44,951 nucleotides of DNA, taken from Chloroflexota bacterium (lineage in GTDB: Bacteria > Chloroflexota > Anaerolineae > Aggregatilineales > Phototrophicaceae). A program made the translations under genes and the position numbers. The DNA is taken from NCBI GenBank assembly GCA_023430545.1, contig JAEZAF010000158.1, positions 1 to 44,951 on the forward strand. Direction: 5' to 3'. The notes beneath the pieces were generated by a model. It was given only the letters and a program-made list of their open reading frames with translations. It had not been told where the DNA came from and did not search any database. Positions within the stretch are counted from its first letter, which is position 1, and every line of letters starts with the position of its first letter. This document shows, piece after piece, positions 41,069 to 44,951 of the stretch.

Positions 41069-44064
41069 AAATCGTTGAATAGGGACTGCTGTTCCGTCGC
41101 CGCACCAGACTGCTGCGCCTCGCGCAGGCGGGCCGTTTCCTCACCGATGCCTGCCCAACTGATGACCAGCGCGTTGTAATCCCGCGCATGATCTGCCCAG
41201 CCCTTGCGCTCGCAGATGCTGTACAGACGATAGGCGAGATTGCGTGCCTCTGCCGCCATGTCCGGGGGCATCTTCTGCATCAGCATGGCCGAGCCGGTTT
41301 CCCCATGCGTATTCAACCGCTCAATGAGGTGATGCGTCGCTTCCCAGATGGTCGGACGCTTGTCCTGCCGGGGGTCCCATGCGCCGGGATCGTATTCCGA
41401 CCAGTGCATCAGCCGGACCTTGCCGCGCCCGGAGACGACAAGCTGCGCCGCTTCGACACCGGCGACGCTGGTGTTCTTGGCGCGTGCCAAGGTATCGGCC
41501 CGACCGAACTCGCCCTCATTGAAGGCGAACTGCTCGAACCAGGCGATGGCAAAGCGCGTATCCGCGTCGATGTCGCCATCCTGCTCGGCCAGATACGCAT
41601 CCAGCTCCTGATTGATCAGCCCCAGCGCAGTGCGCACGCTCAGCGGACTGCCATCGGCCTCCAGCACCCTGCTGTAACGGGAATAGATCCCCATCCCCGG
41701 CCCGATGCTGGCCTGCGCGAGATCGACCGGCGCAATATTGCCAGACTGCATCTCCTTGAGCGCCGCCGGAAGCTCACGCCGCAGCGTATCGACAAACCCA
41801 CGTCGCGAGATCGTCGGCGCATCCTCAGCACGCGGACGGCAGACCAGAATAATAGAAGAAGCGAGAGCGTTGGTGCCGATTCCAATAGACCGAGCACCTC
41901 TCTCTGTTCGCATAGGCCATGTACCCTCAATACTGAAGCCCGAATCGATCAGGCTTGTGAGCATCGTTTCCCAACCGGTACTGGTGACCTGTTTAGATGC
42001 GGCGGGTTGGGGCGCAATAGATTGCGCCCTTACGCCGTCGTCTCCAGCTTCATCCTCATCCGCCGCTTCTGTGTCCTGCTGCTTGAAAGCATAATAAACG
42101 GTCAGTGGATAGTTATAGCTGACAAACCGCCGTATATTTTTGAAGGTCCGCAGCATCCCATCCTCAAAGTGACGGTTGGCTGCCTCTTTACTGCCATGTC
42201 GATATGGACTGGCAATCAGTTCTGGTTCCTTGGGAACAAGCATTGTGCCGAAAATATCAGGGTAAACATCACGAAGGCTTTTACGCATCCACACGTAGAA
42301 AAAATCTGATAGATCAGCATATCCTATATTCGAATAATAAGGAGGATCCGTTGAAATCACAATTCGATCATCTAGCAGGTGGATAGCGGCGTCTTTTTGT
42401 CCTGCGCTACTACTATACGAAATACTATCCCCAAAAAATTTAATCGATTCGGTCGCTTTCGCGACCCATTCGATATTGTCGTAAAAATTACCACTCGAAC
42501 TTGAAAATGAATTAACCTCGGCATAATCCCAAACCATTGGAATCGCCTGACGTGAGAAAACTCCGCGGACTTTGTCCGCGGAGTTTTGCCAACTTGCAAG
42601 GGAACAACCTCTTTCTGAAAGGCGATCCACCGCAAACGCCAGATACACACTGATCGCTTCGGCATAGGCGAGTGCGCCGCGACCGCCGTCGCGCAGGGGG
42701 ATGTCATCATCTGGCAGACCTGCGGCACGTGCATCCTGATACGCCTGCTCACGTGCTTCGGCCACAAGGTCGCTGAAGGTGGTCAGCGCGACAAGCTGGC
42801 GTGGAGTGAAGAGGTGGCGGAACTCGGTTAAGCCATAAAGCGGCGTAAACATTGAGCGTTTATCGTCAGGAATTTGCCCTATGGGTTCCCATTCAGGTTG
42901 TGCAGACTCGGCAATCTTGACGTGCCATTCGTCAGGGCTGTAGTAACTGCGTCCATTTTTGCCTTCGGTCACAATCGCCATCAGCATCGCACTCATGCGC
43001 CCGGCCATGCCTTCCGCTTTAATGTGGTCTTTCGGAATCGGCTCACCGGAGATGATGCAGATCGCGCCCTTGCGTGTAAGCATCGTGCCTTCCTGCCCCT
43101 TCGGCGGCAGTCCCGGCGTTACTTCAAAGCGAACGGTGTTTCCCTGAACAATTGGCTTCGCCCAGGTTTCACGGCCTTTTTTCTTGCTCAGGATGAACGA
43201 GCGCACCAGCGGCACATGCGCATTCACCGCCGGGTTGGGGCTTTTCACCGTCCGTGCCCACAGCCACGCGATCACAGTTTCACCATTGTGTGTCGGGTAC
43301 AGGTGGCCGATCCGTTCCCATGCCTTTTCGCGCATCCATTCGCCGTAGTAGCGCACATCGGCAGCCAGTCCGGCAGCGCCTTTCCAGGTGGAATCCTGTG
43401 GGGGCGCAATATATTGCGCCCGTACATCATCCCCTCCCAATTGTGCCCTTACATTTTTCCCTTTGGATTTATCTCCGCCGGATTGAGCTTCACCACCGAA
43501 CATCTTCGCACGGTCACGGGGGTTCACCGGCGGCAGGTTGGCAAAGCGCGGCGGAATCTCAATCTGCGCCTTGTTGATCATCACGGCGACCGGGTTCAGG
43601 TCGCTGGCGTGCGCTTCCAGTCCGAGGCGCTGTGCTTCCAGCGGAATACTGCCACCCCCGGCGAACGGGTCCAGCAGCGGCGGCGGGTTGCCTTCAGTCG
43701 CGATCTGGATCAGTTCGCGGGCCGTGTTCAGGATCTCTTCGTCGGTCGTGCTTTCCCATTTCACCAGCAGTTCGATGAAGTCAAACAGCCGCATGCGCGG
43801 CGTGTCACCGTTGGTGTGCACATTCTTGCCGATATAGGGCAGGTTGCGGCAGGCTTCCACGAACGCAGGCAGGGCATCCGGGCTGTCCGGGTCATCCACC
43901 AGCGAGGCGAAGATCACCGCACGGGCAGCGGCCAGCGGTCGGCGTGCCCACCACAGGTGCAGGGTAGAGGGGTGTCCGTGCCGGATAGATTTTTCACGTG
44001 CGCTGGCTTCGTTAATGGCTTCAAGGGGAAGTGCGACTTCAATCAGTTTCTTGCGGTAAGTCAT
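41065..44064 (-). CDS. DUF1156-type adenine-specific DNA methyltransferase
   Basis: A 999-aa protein beginning MTYRKKLIEVALPLEAINEA and SIRHGHPSTLHLWWARRPLA, the DUF1156 opening of COG1743 proteins. Methyltransferase motifs are DPFAGGGS (132-139, SAM binding) and DPPYYSN (573-579, catalysis), so it likely makes N6-methyladenine. The zinc-knuckle region typical of COG1743 looks degenerate, with a single Cys336 in ICIISGEPI. Residues about 203-222 and 674-687 are translated REP-like insertions, and about 495-505 is encoded by a perfect hairpin. The start has AGGAAG 4 nt upstream. It probably modifies host DNA for self-recognition in a system with the DUF499 ATPase. Confidence 0.88.
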   Translation of the reverse strand: MTYRKKLIEVALPLEAINEASAREKSIRHGHPSTLHLWWARRPLAAARAVIFASLVDDPDSPDALPAFVEACRNLPYIGKNVHTNGDTPRMRLFDFIELLVKWESTTDEEILNTARELIQIATEGNPPPLLDPFAGGGSIPLEAQRLGLEAHASDLNPVAVMINKAQIEIPPRFANLPPVNPRDRAKMFGGEAQSGGDKSKGKNVRAQLGGDDVRAQYIAPPQDSTWKGAAGLAADVRYYGEWMREKAWERIGHLYPTHNGETVIAWLWARTVKSPNPAVNAHVPLVRSFILSKKKGRETWAKPIVQGNTVRFEVTPGLPPKGQEGTMLTRKGAICIISGEPIPKDHIKAEGMAGRMSAMLMAIVTEGKNGRSYYSPDEWHVKIAESAQPEWEPIGQIPDDKRSMFTPLYGLTEFRHLFTPRQLVALTTFSDLVAEAREQAYQDARAAGLPDDDIPLRDGGRGALAYAEAISVYLAFAVDRLSERGCSLASWQNSADKVRGVFSRQAIPMVWDYAEVNSFSSSSGNFYDNIEWVAKATESIKFFGDSISYSSSAGQKDAAIHLLDDRIVISTDPPYYSNIGYADLSDFFYVWMRKSLRDVYPDIFGTMLVPKEPELIASPYRHGSKEAANRHFEDGMLRTFKNIRRFVSYNYPLTVYYAFKQQDTEAADEDEAGDDGVRAQSIAPQPAASKQVTSTGWETMLTSLIDSGFSIEGTWPMRTERGARSIGIGTNALASSIILVCRPRAEDAPTISRRGFVDTLRRELPAALKEMQSGNIAPVDLAQASIGPGMGIYSRYSRVLEADGSPLSVRTALGLINQELDAYLAEQDGDIDADTRFAIAWFEQFAFNEGEFGRADTLARAKNTSVAGVEAAQLVVSGRGKVRLMHWSEYDPGAWDPRQDKRPTIWEATHHLIERLNTHGETGSAMLMQKMPPDMAAEARNLAYRLYSICERKGWADHARDYNALVISWAGIGEETARLREAQQSGAATEQQSLFNDL
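42006..42033. repeat. REP-like palindrome copy 3 (inside methyltransferase)
   Basis: GGGCGCAATAGATTGCGCCC (42010-42029), one central change from the perfect core, with a weakly paired foot. On the minus strand it reads VRAQSIAP in frame. The right flank (ACGCCGTCGTCTCC) resembles a decayed 14-bp spacer of the 27-bp unit. Confidence 0.85.
42557..42587. repeat. Perfect 14-bp hairpin inside methyltransferase gene
   Basis: AAAACTCCGCGGAC/GTCCGCGGAGTTTT with a 3-nt loop. On the minus strand it codes for NSADKVRGVF within the methyltransferase. It has the shape of an intrinsic terminator in both directions (GC-rich stem, four T). It is unrelated in sequence to the REP-like family, so it may be a second palindromic element. 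Confidence 0.85.
43398..43451. repeat. REP-like palindrome copy 4 plus one 27-bp unit (inside methyltransferase)
   Basis: GGGCGCAATATATTGCGCCC (43402-43421) with a GTAC right foot, followed exactly 27 bp later by a half copy ATTGTGCCCTTAC (from 43440). In frame on the minus strand the pair reads KNVRAQLGGDDVRAQYIAPP. The unit length matches the array in the RAYT gene. Confidence 0.9.
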
Positions 44065-44073
44065 GAATCTTCC

Positions 44074-44457
44074 TTACTTTTTCGGAAATTGCTGCTGCCA
44101 GACCTGATAACACGCTTTGCGCTCGTTCTCCCAGAAAGCCAGTTCCGCCTCAGGGTCGTCGCTGGTCAGGCGTCCAAGTTCACGGGCATACGATAAAAAA
44201 TTCGCTCCGGGTTTTCCATTGACGTTGACAGTGAGCGCACTGAGCATTGGGCGCTTGTGCATGACTTCGTTTTCGGAAATGGTCCCAAGCACCCAGCCCA
44301 GACTGGCACCCATGTAACTACCACTCAATGGCAGTCCTGTTAACAGTGCCAGTTCCTGATAGGTGACGGTGCCACGCATCCGCGCCGCTTGAATCAAGGC
44401 GCTATAAACCAGAAAATACTCTACGGTGTCTTTGCTGCCAAAACGATTCTCAGACAT
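44074..44457 (-). CDS. Unknown protein of the defence-like operon (127 aa)
   Basis: Starts at the ATG at 44457, overlapping the upstream stop as TGATG; a TTG one codon earlier is less likely. It starts MSENRFGSKDTVEYFLVYSA. Residues about 29-60 (GTVTYQELALLTGLPLSGSY, MGASLGWVLGTIS) look like a winged-helix or alkyltransferase-like DNA-binding segment, only a weak resemblance. The C-terminal half is helical and rich in Glu and Gln. It lies 9 bp upstream of the methyltransferase and is probably a specificity or accessory factor (inference). I do not recognise the family. Confidence 0.7.
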   Translation of the reverse strand: MSENRFGSKDTVEYFLVYSALIQAARMRGTVTYQELALLTGLPLSGSYMGASLGWVLGTISENEVMHKRPMLSALTVNVNGKPGANFLSYARELGRLTSDDPEAELAFWENERKACYQVWQQQFPKK

Positions 44458-44660
44458 CAATACGCCTCACTATATTCATCTTCGCGTCGCAGCGTCATCT
44501 CCTCAGGCCATGTGTCCACATGAAACACACGCAACGTCTGTGAGGGCCGCTGACGTGGGGGAAGCACTGCCTTAAGACGACGCACAAGCTCTGCCTGTTC
44601 TTCTTCGCTCAGTTGTTCAGCCAGTCTGACCAGTGTTTCAACGGTTGGCGATTCCATCAT
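44457..44660 (-). CDS. Small protein, antitoxin-like (67 aa)
   Basis: Starts MMESPTVETLVRLAEQLSEE, followed by a helix with EQAELVRRLKAVLP and a polar tail rich in Asp and Glu ending DEYSEAY. The amphipathic LxxLxxQLxxEEQ pattern occurs in small antitoxin-like proteins, but no toxin partner is visible. GGAG stands 7 nt before the first ATG. Its stop overlaps the next gene's ATG. It appears related to the 83-aa protein upstream. Confidence 0.65.
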   Translation of the reverse strand: MMESPTVETLVRLAEQLSEEEQAELVRRLKAVLPPRQRPSQTLRVFHVDTWPEEMTLRREDEYSEAY

Positions 44661-44672
44661 TTTGTCGCTCCA

Positions 44673-44924
44673 CTAACTCGCATCGCGGCTGTCACGCACG
44701 ATCTTGTCCTCATCATACCAGTCTCTGCGGCGAATCGATGGTTCTTCATTCACTGCATGATGCAGGATACTTGCATGGTAAAGGGCAAGATTCTCTTCCG
44801 CAGTCAGTTTCCGGTCACCTGCCTGCTTCTGCAAGTGTTCCAATAAATCGCGTTTTTGTTCTTCTGGTAACTGATCAATCAGGCCTAATAAGGTTTCATA
44901 TGGAATGTTCAACTGAACTGCCAT
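44673..44924 (-). CDS. Small protein, antitoxin-like (83 aa)
   Basis: Starts MAVQLNIPYETLLGLIDQLP, with the same LxxLxxQLxEEQ helix as the 67-aa protein (EEQKRDLLEHLQKQ), then a His- and charge-rich tail (RRRDWYDEDKIVRD). GAGGAG lies 8 nt before the ATG. It is 12 bp upstream of the 67-aa gene. Tandem paralogues are likely. Function is unknown. Confidence 0.65.
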   Translation of the reverse strand: MAVQLNIPYETLLGLIDQLPEEQKRDLLEHLQKQAGDRKLTAEENLALYHASILHHAVNEEPSIRRRDWYDEDKIVRDSRDAS

Positions 44925-44951
44925 CAGCTCGGCTCCTCACTCATGCTCAGC
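44924..44951 (-). CDS. Possible end of a further upstream gene
   Basis: The frame ending SMSEEPS then TGA overlaps the next ATG as TGATG, the same junction type as 44457. Only 28 bp are visible, so the product is unknown. It suggests the operon continues past the window. Confidence 0.35.

Larger units (their letters stand above)
34480..44951. mobile_element. Genomic island integrated in comM (continues beyond right edge)
   Basis: Bounded on the left by disrupted comM. Content: serine recombinase, excisionase-like HTH protein, and a cargo operon with HEPN-AAA ATPase, RAYT, DUF1156-type methyltransferase and small proteins. More than 10.4 kb is visible and the right end is not. No conjugation or capsid genes are seen in this part, so it may be a mobilisable island or a simple integrative element. 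Confidence 0.8.

Noticed and set aside
42874..44196. 440-codon plus-strand frame opposite the methyltransferase
   Set aside because: It is a shadow of the DUF1156 gene and includes the REP-like palindromes, which are open on both strands.

Overview
The window looks like chromosome from a Chloroflexota bacterium, probably an Anaerolineae-type lineage. I infer this from the ribosomal gene order, the zinc-type uS14, the ribosomal and translation-factor sequences and moderate-to-high GC. No 16S rRNA is present to confirm it. Nearly all core genes lie on the minus strand, so biological order runs from high to low coordinates.

The core translation region (1-17.7 kb) is one long minus-strand series: rpsL, rpsG, fusA, tuf, rpsJ, rplC, rplD, rplW, rplB, rpsS, rplV, rpsC, rplP, rpmC, rpsQ, rplN, rplX, rplE, rpsN, rpsH, rplF, rplR, rpsE, rpmD, rplO, secY, then a strong terminator, adk and the 5' part of map. 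It starts at a near-consensus promoter at 17634-17662, and its leader carries an attenuator-like hairpin. Structured gaps occur between rpsG/fusA, tuf/rpsJ and rpsJ/rplC. uL30 is fused to a helix-hairpin-helix domain.

A plus-strand envelope operon lies at 17.9-23.6 kb: a lipoprotein class B penicillin-binding protein, a membrane-anchored SGNH hydrolase, and an OmpR-type response regulator with its histidine kinase. Three 11-bp direct repeats sit upstream. It is followed by 575 bp without a convincing gene but rich in inverted repeats.

A second minus-strand block (24.2-33.0 kb) holds rpmJ, rpsM, rpsK, rpoA, rplQ, truA, rplM and rpsI, then, behind its own promoter and operator, an M28 peptidase, a YabN-type MazG fusion and a serine hydrolase. 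rpsD is missing from its usual place between rpsK and rpoA. A 226-nt structured spacer separates rpsM from rpsK.

A genomic island begins at about 34.48 kb, where comM (yifB) is cut after its NPCPCG motif, and continues past the right edge. It carries a large serine recombinase reading into the attachment site, an excisionase-like HTH protein under a promoter with a palindromic operator, and a probable defence operon. In transcription order that operon has two small related proteins, a 127-aa unknown, a DUF1156-type adenine methyltransferase, a REP-associated tyrosine transposase (RAYT) and a HEPN-AAA ATPase of the DUF499 type.

The most unusual signal is a family of GTAG-type REP-like palindromes inside the methyltransferase and RAYT coding sequences. 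All four full copies are in frame and read out as VRAQYIAP-like peptides. They are extended by a 27-bp (nine-codon) tandem unit. A variant copy lies on the methyltransferase/RAYT junction and provides the stop codon of one gene and the start codon of the next.
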